DNA from: Siphonodentalium dalli
Lineage: Eukaryota; Mollusca; Scaphopoda; Gadilida; Siphonodentaliidae
Assembly (NCBI GenBank): GCA_032622095.1
Contig: CP136068.1
Location: 151,493,151-151,557,150 of the forward strand
Length of the DNA: 64,000 bases
Direction of reading: 5' to 3'
A program made the position numbers and the translations under genes. The notes beneath the pieces are model-generated. The model had not been told where the DNA came from. It was given only the letters and a program-made list of their open reading frames with translations, and did no database searches. Positions 57,801 through 64,000 of the stretch are shown here, in pieces. Each line of letters begins with the position of its first letter. Position 1 is the stretch's first letter.

Positions 57801-60141
57801 ATTCGAGGACACTCGGAGCCATTTCGCCGCACGCACTCAATGGGAAGTAACTCTACATTAACTAAGCACACACTATGTCTGCGTTTGTGTAATGTATAGT
57901 TGCTTCCCATTGAGTGCACGACGAATTTCTGAGTGCCAACCGAAAACTTGTCTGTGCGTCTGCCACTTACTGGGCGCCACCATTTTGGAACAATGACATC
58001 ACGAATCACGGCACGTGACCCCACGTGGCGCCAAAAATATGTTACACCGTTCTGGACTCCTCACTGAGCGATCGGCCTATATTGACAACATGTTAATCTC
58101 CGCAAAACATTTAATAAAAAAAGAATCATTCGCTGATAACAAGTGGATGAAGTGGGAAACGGAATCGGATATATCCGTTTCCCATCCTGTAGGTAATGTT
58201 TTGGGAAACGGATTTATCCGTCCTAAATAAGTTGAGCCGTACTTGACAATGTTTTGTATCTGAGTCCCAGACTAAGGTATACCAACCATGTGCAACATGT
58301 TATTATTAAAAATCCACCACGATTATTTAAAAATTCAATAATATTCTTCAAAGTTACCGTGTTAACAAAGTTTCTCAATAACGAAATTGGACAAGAGTGT
58401 CACTGGAAACTACTAGTTGAATAACTCGGCCAGTATGAGTCCGATCGAACTCTAAATCGCAATGCACAAGTTCACATGATGATTGACCCCTGTATCAAAT
58501 TTGATTCAAATTGAATACTTTTTAAAAACAATTGACCGGAAAATGTAGGAAATCAAGCTCATACAAAGTTATACATGTTGAAAACATTTACTAAGTCGAA
58601 AGAGGGGGGTAAATCCACGAAAATGCCATACAGACCTCACAAGCGCAGGTGCACAGGTTCCGTTGGTCTAAATATATGTGCCAAGTGTTTAAAACAAACG
58701 ATAGAACAATTAGGGAATAAAAGCTCGGACAAAATTATGCATCTTTAGAACATTTTCGAAGTCGAAAAAGGGATATAACTCCACTAACAAAAATGTCGGG
58801 CATACCTCATAACCACAGGTGCACAGGTTCCCATGATACTATGTATATGCCAAGTTTCAAAATAAATTACCGAAAAATGTAGGAATAAAAGGGGGGATAA
58901 ACTGATTCCAGTATACCCCACAGCTCGTTGCAGTGGTATAATTAGTAGATCACCCGGCCAAATCACTAATGTGTATCCTCATACCTTCGTCATAGCTAGT
59001 TTTTCTGTGGGAACTCCCGTTAGTAAGCTGACGCCATAGTCGTTAATCTGTTGCAACCACCTGTATAGATATAATTCATAATTCGAGTAAATACACGGAA
59101 CAGTGTTGACAATCAAACAATGCACTGAAATAACGACGAATATATATATATATATATATCAAGAAAAGTGTATATCTGAGTGTAATATGAGTAGTTATTA
59201 CATTTTTGCTTTGAACGACATATCATCGACCTCAGCTTATAGCATAATGACCCACTAAATTCTGTTGATAACCCACACACTTGTCTGGTATATGTTGCTA
59301 CGTTACCAATCGAATAGTAGTGTGCATGTCCAACGTAACATCCATTCGGGAGACGCGGTTAGATTGGTAGTCACATATAGCGAGAATTTCTAAATTGACT
59401 TATGTATATATTCAAAGAGTAACCTATGATTAACAGACTTGTTTTTCCTTGACAACTAATGACGGCTACTAATGATCGTGTACAATAACGCTCTAAATGG
59501 CTTGTTGCCATTACCCATAATTCTGCTGTGGTTAAGGAGTCGATTATTTAGAGCACTATTGTGCCTTAGAAATGACATTGCGATTATTTTAATGGTATGT
59601 TGGCGTGAGGTTCTCTGGAATGTCGTTAATTGAAGTTTGTGTTCATGTTTTATTCGCCAGTTAAGTAGAAAATGGCTTCGTGTCCTTCCAGTCGAGAAGT
59701 ACATGTATCCATTCAGAACCAAATGCTGTTATTTACGAACACGGAGCGCGTGTCCCTGGTCTAGGGTGTATAACACTGAAATGCACGTCTGGTTATCTAA
59801 TTATTATTTATTGTCTCCAAAGACATGATATGTGTCGACAATGTTATAACGATAAGATCAAAATCATTATAATATTTGCAGTCATTCGGAATAGTCAGAG
59901 CCAAACTATTGCGCCAGCCTTTACACTTGTGGTCGATCCTGTTTTTGATAGGGAGTTTAAAATGTTTATCAAGTTTAATGCCTATATTTGCGTGTTATTT
60001 TCTGTAGTTGTATTTACTGACATTGGTTCTCGATAATTTCCTTCTGGACATCACAATCGATTTATACCCGCAACATGCTCACCTCAAAAGTGCCAAGTCG
60101 CTATGCATCACTTCATCATAGCTGGATTCAGGAAGTCCGCT
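42702..60141 (-). CDS. TauD-family Fe(II)/2-oxoglutarate dioxygenase (gamma-butyrobetaine / trimethyllysine dioxygenase-like), ten exons, 5' end missing
   Basis: A host gene whose product should hydroxylate a small substrate using O2 and 2-oxoglutarate; the closest families act in carnitine synthesis, but the substrate cannot be read from sequence. Exons (minus strand, in order): 60141-60083, 59060-58985, 57216-57172, 53519-53395, 49858-49718, 49313-49253, 47729-47676, 46157-46089, 44367-44263, 42809-42702. They total 843 nt, 281 codons including TGA, and all phases agree. Visible blocks in order: SSYDEVMHSD, WLQQINDYGVSLLTGVP, KANPINTGYAD, HDHQDLP (metal-binding H-x-D), PPGVQFLHC, GGESTFLD, RKPHIMVNHRGE, NWHPSHVGPL, YYRAIHMFAKAI, RLTHGREAF (distal metal His) and GGERHAQ (probable 2-oxoglutarate Arg). 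The family is usually about 380-420 residues. The missing ~100 are the N-terminal zinc domain, not found up to 64 kb. One donor is non-canonical (see exon 47676-47729). Confidence 0.92.
42935..43280 (+). mobile_element. MITE family A copy in the last intron of the dioxygenase gene
   Basis: ATAATCTGCTTAGATT and GAGTCGATAATGTGCTGAAA pair imperfectly with CGACTCATAATTAGG and ATTCTAAGCA. GTCCGCGCCATGAAACG and two tandem GATTATGTACCTATTTCACA blocks follow. Confidence 0.8.
43426..43815 (+). repeat. Direct repeat GCGCGAATTTAAAACTGAGC
   Basis: The phrase GCGCGAATTTAAAACTGAGCG with AAAAAATAG appears at 43426-43452 and again at 43787-43811, bracketing about 335 bp in an intron. It may mark edges of an unrecognised insertion. 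Confidence 0.55.
44263..44367 (-). CDS. Dioxygenase exon with distal metal His: RLRPGDTICMNNRRLTHGR
   Basis: 105 nt, acceptor TTTTAATTATAG, donor CTCAG|GTAAAT, phase 0 to 0. THGREAF supplies the third metal ligand and GGERHAQ the likely 2-oxoglutarate-binding Arg. Confidence 0.95.
45042..45405 (-). mobile_element. Double-hairpin piggyBac-like MITE, left terminus lost
   Basis: Two near-perfect hairpins (45052-45118 and about 45202-45268) have ~32-bp arms from CCAATGCATTCTCTTATATA inward around ATA/TAT. They are followed by about 135 bp almost identical to the reverse complement of 53552-53690, ending ...TGTTGGGTAAAGGG at TTAA (45406-45409). The opposite end keeps only GGCCCTGTGCC. Confidence 0.85.
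45729..45806. repeat. Strong isolated hairpin, about 31-bp arms, 15-base loop
   Basis: CATTCGTGTCTGGAAAGACA then TCGAATTTTCAC faces GTGAAAATTCGAT then ACTTTCCAGACATGAATG. It lies in an intron of the dioxygenase gene and is unrelated to the CCAATGCATTCTC hairpins. Confidence 0.9.
45991..46059. mobile_element. Degenerate copy of the CCAATGCATTCTC hairpin
   Basis: CCAGTGCATGCTCTCATATA...TGCATATATACAGGGAATTC resembles one hairpin of the 45.0/50/53 kb elements with many mismatches, suggesting an older copy. It ends 30 bp from an exon. Confidence 0.55.
46089..46157 (-). CDS. Dioxygenase exon: ELVPEYYRAIHMFAKAILES
   Basis: 69 nt, acceptor TTCTTTAAAG, donor AGG|GTATGT, phase 0 to 0. This is the helix that precedes the RxRPGD turn. 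A degenerate hairpin element ends 30 bp after the donor (46059). Confidence 0.92.
46575..47216. mobile_element. MITE family A, two copies joined tail to tail (full palindromic form)
   Basis: 46575-46893 is a plus-oriented copy (GGCCCGCGCCAAATAACCG core) ending GCGCGAGGATATGTTGAC. After a ~35-bp spacer, 46930-47216 is a minus-oriented copy beginning ATATCCTCGCACAAATACGC. It may be the complete element of which the other copies are single arms, or two independent insertions. Confidence 0.75.
47676..47729 (-). CDS. Dioxygenase exon: VTGLNWHPSHVGPLRVDE, with non-canonical donor
   Basis: The acceptor TATTCAACAG is good. Family spacing between GPL and the YY of the next exon requires the exon to end at GAC GAA, but the intron then begins TTAAGTAT instead of GTAAGTAT. 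Alternatives are a weak in-frame donor 9 nt upstream (CGG|GTCGAC, losing Val-Asp-Glu) or GTATCC 4 nt downstream (out of frame). Confidence 0.8.
47893..48690. mobile_element. Transposon with GGCCGATTCGTCATCTC/GGTTTAAACC terminal repeats
   Basis: The left end GGCCGGATTCGTCATCTCCG and right end (reverse complement GGGCCCGATTCGTCATCTCA) both continue GGTTTAAACC. The inside is the reverse complement of parts of 18075-20275. At the point where that copy carries the TTAA MITE, this copy reads continuously (CCTGGTTTAAACCT/ATTTTAAACC). It lies in an intron of the dioxygenase gene. Confidence 0.75.
49253..49313 (-). CDS. Dioxygenase exon: DNPVDMEIRKPHIMVNHRGE
   Basis: 61 nt, acceptor GTTTACAG, donor GAGAG|GTGAGT, phase 2 to 0. 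Joined to the previous exon it gives HYAR-DNPVDM...RKPHI, as expected for the family. Confidence 0.95.
49718..49858 (-). CDS. Dioxygenase exon: VVTGGESTFLD ... FRTSNPREFDALTKIPATF
   Basis: 141 nt, acceptor TTTCCGTCAACAG, donor CAAG|GTAAGT, phase 2 to 2. The GGESTxLDxFxVxEEFR and PxxFDxLTxIPATF pattern is diagnostic for the gamma-butyrobetaine dioxygenase-like branch. LDLFF has Leu where Gly is frequent. Confidence 0.95.
49941..50392. mobile_element. Double-hairpin MITE with TGTGACCCGCCATATC ends
   Basis: Terminal inverted repeats of about 45 bp (TGTGACCCGCCATATCAAAT then CCAGTCGTAAGTCGGGAT) enclose the same pair of CCAATGCATTCTC hairpins (CCCTGTGCC...GGCACAGGG). An extra GGGAGCCCCACACATATATA / GGGGCTCTGTATGGG inverted block lies between the hairpins. 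It lies 82 bp upstream of the exon acceptor at 49858. Confidence 0.88.
50570..50880 (+). mobile_element. MITE family A, divergent AATAAGC subfamily
   Basis: It shares the CACTGCGGCCCGCGCCATTC core, AACGGAATAACGGGTA, TTATTTCAGAATCAA and AGGATATGTTGAT end with family A. The CACATTATCGACTC blocks are replaced by AATAAGC/GCTTATT and ATATGAACC words. Confidence 0.7.
50881..52886. other. Intron sequence of the dioxygenase gene
   Basis: No exon is recognised. Two related stretches (about 51300-51500 and 52430-52670) share AACTTCGGGAC, CTGGACATCTAAACAAAAAT, TATTCCCGTTCAGG and GACTCTTAGTTTCCCT; these are two old copies of one dispersed sequence in direct orientation. Confidence 0.6.
52887..53275. mobile_element. 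Double-hairpin MITE flanked by a 30-bp direct repeat
   Basis: The element (about 52917-53246, TAGTCGGGAT...ATCCCGACTTA) holds the two CCAATGCATTCTC hairpins. AAATTAATAATCGGCACCTA plus ATGGTGTACC lies on the left (52887-52916), and the same sequence with two or three differences lies on the right (53246-53275). Compared with 49941-50392 it lacks the outer TGTGACCC repeat. Confidence 0.85.
53395..53519 (-). CDS. Dioxygenase exon carrying the H-x-D metal site
   Basis: 125 nt, acceptor TTTATGTAG, donor GAA|GTGAGT, phase 0 to 2. It encodes VFDVHVKANPINTGYAD, then HDHQDLPMYEIPPGVQFLHC. H-Q-D is the facial-triad motif. A piggyBac-like element starts only 28 bp upstream of the acceptor. Confidence 0.95.
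53548..53925. mobile_element. piggyBac-like MITE containing the double hairpin, complete
   Basis: TTAA (53544-53547 and 53926-53929) flanks terminal inverted repeats CCCTTTAACCAACAAAACG and CCCTTTACCCAACAGAACG (the latter on the minus strand). It is 378 bp, with two hairpins and no ORF. TTAA duplication plus CCCTTT ends fit piggyBac family MITEs. It begins 28 bp upstream of the exon at 53519 (minus strand), so the branch-point region may lie in it. Confidence 0.9.
54053..54375. repeat. Foldback minisatellite of CCGAAGGTCCGATATT units
   Basis: About seven units of a 16-20 bp motif (TACTCCGAAGGTCCGATATT) run forward at 54086-54220. About five run in reverse complement (GGACCTTCGGAATATCGG) at 54275-54362, separated by a ~50-bp loop. 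CTTTATTCCGAAG and CTTCGAAATAAAG form the ends. AGGTACGTAACC lies just outside both ends (54053 and 54364), like a 12-bp target duplication. Confidence 0.8.
54634..56650 (-). mobile_element. Internally deleted non-LTR retrotransposon
   Basis: In minus orientation: a GC-rich 5' leader (56650-56400), ORF1 remains (about 56010-55030) and a 3' UTR ending GACGTTAAACCCTCAATCAATC tail (54700-54634). ORF2 (endonuclease and reverse transcriptase) is absent between about 55030 and 54700, so a deletion of the main coding part is inferred. Treating the three parts as one element rests on their shared orientation and order. Confidence 0.6.
55030..56010 (-). pseudogene. ORF1 (nucleic-acid-binding protein with CCHC knuckles) of a non-LTR retrotransposon
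   Basis: ORF1 proteins bind element RNA. The frames give FIDKTLQSVAVQLKYVKAIR, TGQQVALS-stop, QSDALLQLTTIAHTPVVV, DILSELAPQGVTEVRRF and LNSYLLTFNRS. After a frameshift comes a three-knuckle zone: a damaged CSNPSQGYGQEHC, then ARCSISGHDHKDC whose first Cys codon has become TGA, then KCSNGQGSHAAMDRLCPIW with one Cys lost. A basic/Glu-rich tail follows (EEKMLTFKDKKQYMW). The order is typical of Jockey/CR1-clade ORF1 proteins. Multiple stops make it dead. Confidence 0.8.
56897..57055 (+). mobile_element. MITE family A, AATAAGC subfamily, shortened
   Basis: CTTGAAAATAAGCTCATATT, then CATAAAACGGAATAACGGCT, TTATTTCATAATCAAATAAG and CACGTGGATATGTCGATTGG match the 50.6-kb copy. The GGCCCGCG part of the core is deleted. 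It lies 117 bp downstream of the micro-exon 57172-57216. Confidence 0.65.
57172..57216 (-). CDS. Dioxygenase micro-exon: AVARIGPLSEHIYGE
   Basis: A 45-nt exon with acceptor CTTTCACAG and donor GAA|GTGAGT, phase 0 to 0. It matches the (A)xRIGxLxExxYG helix that follows the TGVP loop in the family. Confidence 0.88.
57795..57934. repeat. Inverted repeat around CACTCAATGGGAAG
   Basis: CAGAAATTCG...GCACGCACTCAATGGGAAGT...CTACATTA on the left is matched by TAATGTATAGTTGCTTCCCA, TTGAGTGCACGACGAATTTCTG on the right. The left arm has a ~20-bp insertion. Confidence 0.8.
57935..58984. other. Intron sequence of the dioxygenase gene
   Basis: No exon is seen. A palindrome GGGAAACGGAATCGGATATA/TCCGTTTCCC lies at about 58154-58183, with a further GGGAAACGGATTTATCCG at about 58203. 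Two loosely similar blocks (about 58540-58690 and 58720-58880) share GAAAATGTAGGAAT, GCATACCTCA and GTGCACAGGTTCC. Confidence 0.55.
58985..59060 (-). CDS. Dioxygenase exon: WLQQINDYGVSLLTGVPTEK
   Basis: Acceptor CTATACAG, donor AAG|GTATGA. It enters in phase 2 (completing Arg) and leaves in phase 0. This is the first strand/helix of the jelly-roll, typical of the family. Confidence 0.9.
59140..59159. repeat. TA dinucleotide microsatellite
   Basis: An ATATATATATATATATAT run in the intron upstream of exon 58985-59060. Confidence 0.9.
60083..60141 (-). CDS. Dioxygenase exon: SGLPESSYDEVMHSDLALL
   Basis: The acceptor is GATTACAG, the donor is GAG|GTGAGC, and it ends in phase 2. It corresponds to the linker before the catalytic domain (xxYDEVMxSD). 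It is the most 5' exon found; its start phase is not independently proven. Confidence 0.85.
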
Positions 60142-60380
60142 CTGTAATCAAAATGTCAGCAAATTAAAAACTGTGATTGACTTTGACTTCGTTGGCATCA
60201 ATTTTCGTGGTTTGTCATCAAAAGGCTTTTTCGACGGTACATGAATTCCTGGATCAGATATCATTTTATGCACATCAACAGGTACTACAATAGCAGCATG
60301 ACAAACATTATTTGTGTACTATTGGGAAATTAGACCCCAATGTATTCCTGCGCTGAAAGGACGCAATCCTTACCATAATA

Positions 60381-60984
60381 GCTACCAGCTTCATTTCAAA
60401 CTTTGGCCAAGTAGGTATTTATTGTATTATGTAGTATGCACGTGGTGACTATAGTAAGCCAATAGCCCTTTAAAGAAACCAATGTATTGAGCATTGTTAT
60501 ACAAACTATCATAGCCGAGATGTAGCATACCAAATTTGTTTCGGTGAATGAATGATATTGTTACGTTTCATCTCGTCTTCTGTGTTTTTCTGCATAGATT
60601 TTACGACTTGTCGAAAACAAATAATGCCCGATCTTTATTTCCATCTCGTATATTATATGGGTTTTTTGCTCATTCAACACAAGAGTCGAATATTTCGTTG
60701 GTTGTTGATTTCGTGGTTGAGCAAAACCACGAAATCAACTAATAACAGACCCCCCCCCCCCCCACGAATTAAAAGGACTTTATACGGTACACTACTAGCT
60801 ATCTCAATGAGCTACCAGCTTCATTTCAAACTTTGGCCTAGGTATTTATTGTATTATGTAGTATGCACGTGGTGACTATAGTAAGCCAATAGCCCTTTAA
60901 AGAAACCAATGTATTGAGCATTGTTATACAAACTATCATAGCCGAGATGTAGCATACCAAATTTGTTTCGGTGAATGAATGATA
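60381..60984 (+). repeat. Recent 177-bp direct duplication
   Basis: 60381-60557 and 60811-60984 are almost identical; the second lacks 3 bp after CTTTGGCC. They are about 250 bp apart. The intervening DNA contains a perfect hairpin (60704-60739) and a C14 run (60750-60763). Confidence 0.95.
60704..60739. repeat. Perfect hairpin GTTGATTTCGTGGTT/AACCACGAAATCAAC
   Basis: 15-bp arms around GAGCAA, within the spacer of the direct duplication and 10 bp before a C14 run. Confidence 0.92.
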
Positions 60985-62291
60985 CTGGATTATGTCAAGA
61001 CAATATGACCAATGATACATATTCCCTGCGCTGTTGGCTCAATGTTATAAAGTTCCCCGTCAAAACATGTCGGAATATCACAAAGTGCCCAGTGGAAATA
61101 TGATCTCTATGGGCATGATGTTTATTTTTCAGCTATTTCCATTTAATTATACTTCCATATTTTATTGTTTTATTCTTTTTCTCTCTATTTTTGTAGAGCT
61201 GGTATCTGAGGAAGTGCAGGAGATCGAGAGCTGTCGTATTGTGTATGTATATATGCCTCTCTAGTTAATGAGGCTACTAGGAGTTCGTCCGTGCTTGTCT
61301 TACATATTATCTCCCTTTATTTGATATATCTCAGTATGCCCTGTTGTGTACATACAAAACAAATTGCCCGCGCTTTCTCTGCAGTTCGCCAAAACTCGAT
61401 TTTGTTCAGATCTAGTGTCGGCCTATGGATTGCAAGTTATCCAGATTTGACTGTTTCTAAACAGTTAATATTTAGCAACTTGTACACAAACGTTTTGAGT
61501 AGGTACGGGTTCCAAAATTTAAATATGATCTCCTGAAATAAATATGTAAATCGATTGAGAAATGTCGTAGTTATGACACGTCGATAATTATAATATATCG
61601 ATTATAAAGAAAGTGTATGTTTACAAATATTCTCCGAGACGAAGCACAACTGGATTTCCATATTAAACAGACAGAAGACGAATCAAGGATATTTTGACTA
61701 AGATCCGCTCATTTTTGCCCGTGGTAGAGAGGAAGCAATATTTGTCAACGTCTTGGTGTCAACGATTCGAACCAACATGGTTGTATAGAGGCAACAGGAT
61801 GTACATATGCTCTTTCTGAATTAATTTTCTGAAAATCCGTTGGAAGATATCAGTTGTATGGGTTCTAAATTGTTTTGTTTTGAGCTGAAGTATTCATTAA
61901 GGACAAGTTTTTACGGACTGTTTTCTTATTCAGGTGAACAGTGACAAGCATCTTTTATGGAGGTATAAAATTCCAGAAATTTATAGCTAGTTTTATTAAA
62001 ATGGGGGTATGTAGTTACAAGGGCGTATAAATTTGGTTGACGACGGATGCTACAACGTAATATACTGGTGAACCGTTTGGAAGTGTCAGTCAACAAATTT
62101 TCTCATCTTCAAATTATAAAAGTTGATAGAGTTTGTGTTTCGATAATCATGAACTGCGTATGTCTCCAAGTTCAATTAAAGAATTACTAGACGAACATAT
62201 CTCGGATTAATCGCATTCGTAAAATGTTTCCAATGCTTCTTACATTTGCGCGATCGTTTGAAAAATACACTATATCACTCATATTATTGAC
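60985..62291. other. Upstream stretch with no recognised exon
   Basis: Missing N-terminal exons of the dioxygenase were sought here on the minus strand and not found. Nothing else is supported. Confidence 0.4.
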
Positions 62292-62702
62292 ATGCCTACA
62301 AATCTATGCCGCAAGACAAAAACGGCGAGTCAGGCTAAGCTGTCAGTTGCTAATCTAATGAACATAGCTCAGTTTGAAACGTTGCATCTTCAGTGCCGTA
62401 TTCTTGTGTTTTCAAACACCACGCGTGCCAAGAACGAGGAATCCAAGATATCGGAATCCTATTATCGATCCAATCGAGGGCCTATTCGGGAATGGAATCC
62501 AATCTCGCAGCTTCGCATGGTCATTACATTGGACTCGCAAGTACAGATAGACGTACCGTATTTTGTACACAGCAGCGTCCATAGGCCCCGCGATATCCAG
62601 CTATATTCAAAAGTTAATTCGGTGACGTGGTTATACAGAAACAACATGGGAGATATAAACGAATACAACTTGGTCCAATCAGGCAAGTGCCGTTTATTTT
62701 AA
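62292..62702 (+). CDS. Open frame of 136 codons, function unknown
   Basis: The longest uninterrupted ATG frame in the right-hand part that is not a repeat. It starts MPTNLCRKTKTASQAKL and ends NLVQSGKCRLF before a stop. It has no signal peptide, membrane segment or recognisable motif. Its base composition is a little more GC-rich and CpG-containing than its surroundings. Another frame on the opposite strand is also open, so chance or a decayed mobile element is quite possible. Confidence 0.25.
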   Translation: MPTNLCRKTKTASQAKLSVANLMNIAQFETLHLQCRILVFSNTTRAKNEESKISESYYRSNRGPIREWNPISQLRMVITLDSQVQIDVPYFVHSSVHRPRDIQLYSKVNSVTWLYRNNMGDINEYNLVQSGKCRLF

Positions 62703-63611
62703 TTTTTTCAACACACCAAGCGGTGCATTAACAAAAAATATTATGCTAAGTTAATATCGTTGATTTTACCCCACGTTTTCATAAGGGATATCAGATGAAC
62801 GTCCTAGTTTTTTTTGCGACCTGTTTTTTCTGTTCACATAGCTTTGAAGATACAGAAAGGACATTTCCAAATCACAAATACGCTAAAAAGTATGCATGTG
62901 TATTCGAATTATGTACATCCTGTTTTAGAATAATATACTAGTTATCGCGACTGATGGCGATAGACAGTTTCATCCGTTAGATATAATTAGACTATTTCCA
63001 TCAACGTCGGACGGAAACATCAAATCTATGATATGCCAACATAGCTTCAAATTTTAATATGAAGTGAATAATAAAGCTATTCTCTAGTAAGTGTTGGCGT
63101 TTGTGGATTGTCCTTAATTTAAGAAGTGAATTCAGCGCCAAGACGCATTCGGTGTCCAGTTAACGGTACACTTAGTGACGCCAAATGTGAACCACAGTCA
63201 CCACATCAGCTATATATCCCGCCAACCACTCACTGAAATAGGGCCATGAAGCATATATTACTACTGCTCTGACAAACAACACCCATGATAATTGAAGGTT
63301 GGATACATGGAAGTACAAGTGACTACATTTGTACCATTCCCTTTGTGGTGTTTTAAGTGTCAGAGGTATGTCAATGGCCAAGATAATTGCTAGATTGAAT
63401 ACATGATATGTGCGGCGTCTTCTGACATAGGTCATGAACACCCGAATTACTCACTACCAAAAAGTGTTCAAACACTCTCGGTGCACCCTCAGCAATTGGC
63501 CGTTCATGTTGCATGTGTACTGTGAATTAAAGGTATATACAAGACTGATAAACAATTCCATATCCAGATGATCAGAAAATTGCTGGATCTCGACTGTCAG
63601 GCTGTCAGCAG
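62703..63611. other. Intergenic stretch with no recognised feature
   Basis: Only short frames; no exon with convincing family match or splice pair. Confidence 0.4.
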
Positions 63612-64000
63612 CAGGGATGGGGTAATTGTAATTTGTAATTGTAATTGATTGTAATTAATTACATTTTTGCAAGTAATTGCATGTAATTGAGTTTATTCTC
63701 AATTACATGTAATTGCAATTGTAATTGGTTATATTGTAATTGTAATTAGGGTCTAATTTCAATTACTTCAAAATCACAGGTACTTGTTTATTCTCAAAGT
63801 TCTCTTTCATGATTCATCCAATGGTTTCTTCAAATGTTTTTTTCTCCAAATTTCAAAGTGTAAGACTGGTGACTGGCTATCACTATGTTGTCACAACACT
63901 GAGTTTTTATCCACTGTGTCTCAATGGTGAATTCTGTTGATACCTCCTGTTTGTTTGCTTAAGCATTGGTTAACCTTTGAGTTAGAAGGCTTGTTTTGAT
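63612..64000 (+). mobile_element. Possible hAT-type transposon terminus, cut by window edge
   Basis: CAGGGATGGGGTAATTGTAA opens a 150-bp zone of repeated TAATTG/CAATTA words (63622-63760). hAT elements, for example the Tol2 group, start with CAG(R)G and carry subterminal repeats of this kind. The opposite end and an 8-bp target duplication would be outside the window. Confidence 0.45.

Noticed and set aside
63172-63441. N-terminal exon of the dioxygenase (SWPYF followed by GTGAGT)
   Set aside because: A donor-like site exists, but the peptide does not match the family's N-terminal domain and no clean phase could be set.

Overview
This is an AT-rich, repeat-dense stretch of an animal nuclear genome, most likely a marine invertebrate and probably a mollusc or another lophotrochozoan. 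The host gene is split by canonical GT-AG introns. The repeats include Ty3-like gag genes, non-LTR (LINE) remnants with a TCAATCAATC-type tail, a tRNA-headed SINE, a Crypton-like tyrosine recombinase relic and many MITEs. The phylum is an inference from repeat style, not from a marker gene. There are no operons, rRNA genes or CRISPR arrays.

Layout. 0-2 kb: minus-strand gag-protease of a decayed LTR retrotransposon. 3.7-4.5 kb: a GC-rich basic/proline-rich ORF with one frameshift. 5.6-14.7 kb: a ~9.1-kb block bounded by a 61-bp inverted repeat and by a 130-bp satellite in opposite orientations at its two ends, with four other tandem-repeat families inside (foldback-like architecture). 17.7-20.3 kb: MITEs nested in an older transposon whose unoccupied relative lies at 47.9-48.7 kb. 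23-24.7 kb: a SINE and a degenerate satellite. 29.4-31 kb: LINE 3' end followed by a tyrosine-recombinase pseudogene. 32.6-35.2 kb: the 5' part of an LTR element with a tRNA-Pro-type primer binding site, an SGNH-hydrolase-like ORF and a gag ORF with zinc knuckle. 35.25-36.2 kb: a long-armed MITE in a TTAA site. 36.5-37.8 kb: an inverted-repeat segment containing tRNA-Leu-like sequences. 39.2-42.1 kb: two more satellites.

42.7-60.1 kb: the only convincing host gene, on the minus strand. Ten phase-compatible exons encode about 280 residues of a TauD-family Fe(II)/2-oxoglutarate dioxygenase resembling gamma-butyrobetaine and trimethyllysine dioxygenases, with the metal-binding HxD and distal His present. 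Its N-terminal exons were not found and may lie beyond 64 kb. None of the exons corresponds to a long open reading frame; they were assembled from short conserved blocks plus splice sites. Its introns hold several copies of a very strong double-hairpin element (45.0, 46.0, 49.9, 52.9 and 53.5 kb), a palindromic MITE pair, a foldback minisatellite and an internally deleted LINE. Some of these lie less than 30 bp from exon ends, so they could influence splicing. One exon has a donor that appears to read TT instead of GT.

The remaining stretches look like unremarkable AT-rich intergenic or intronic DNA. The window ends in what may be a hAT-type transposon terminus.
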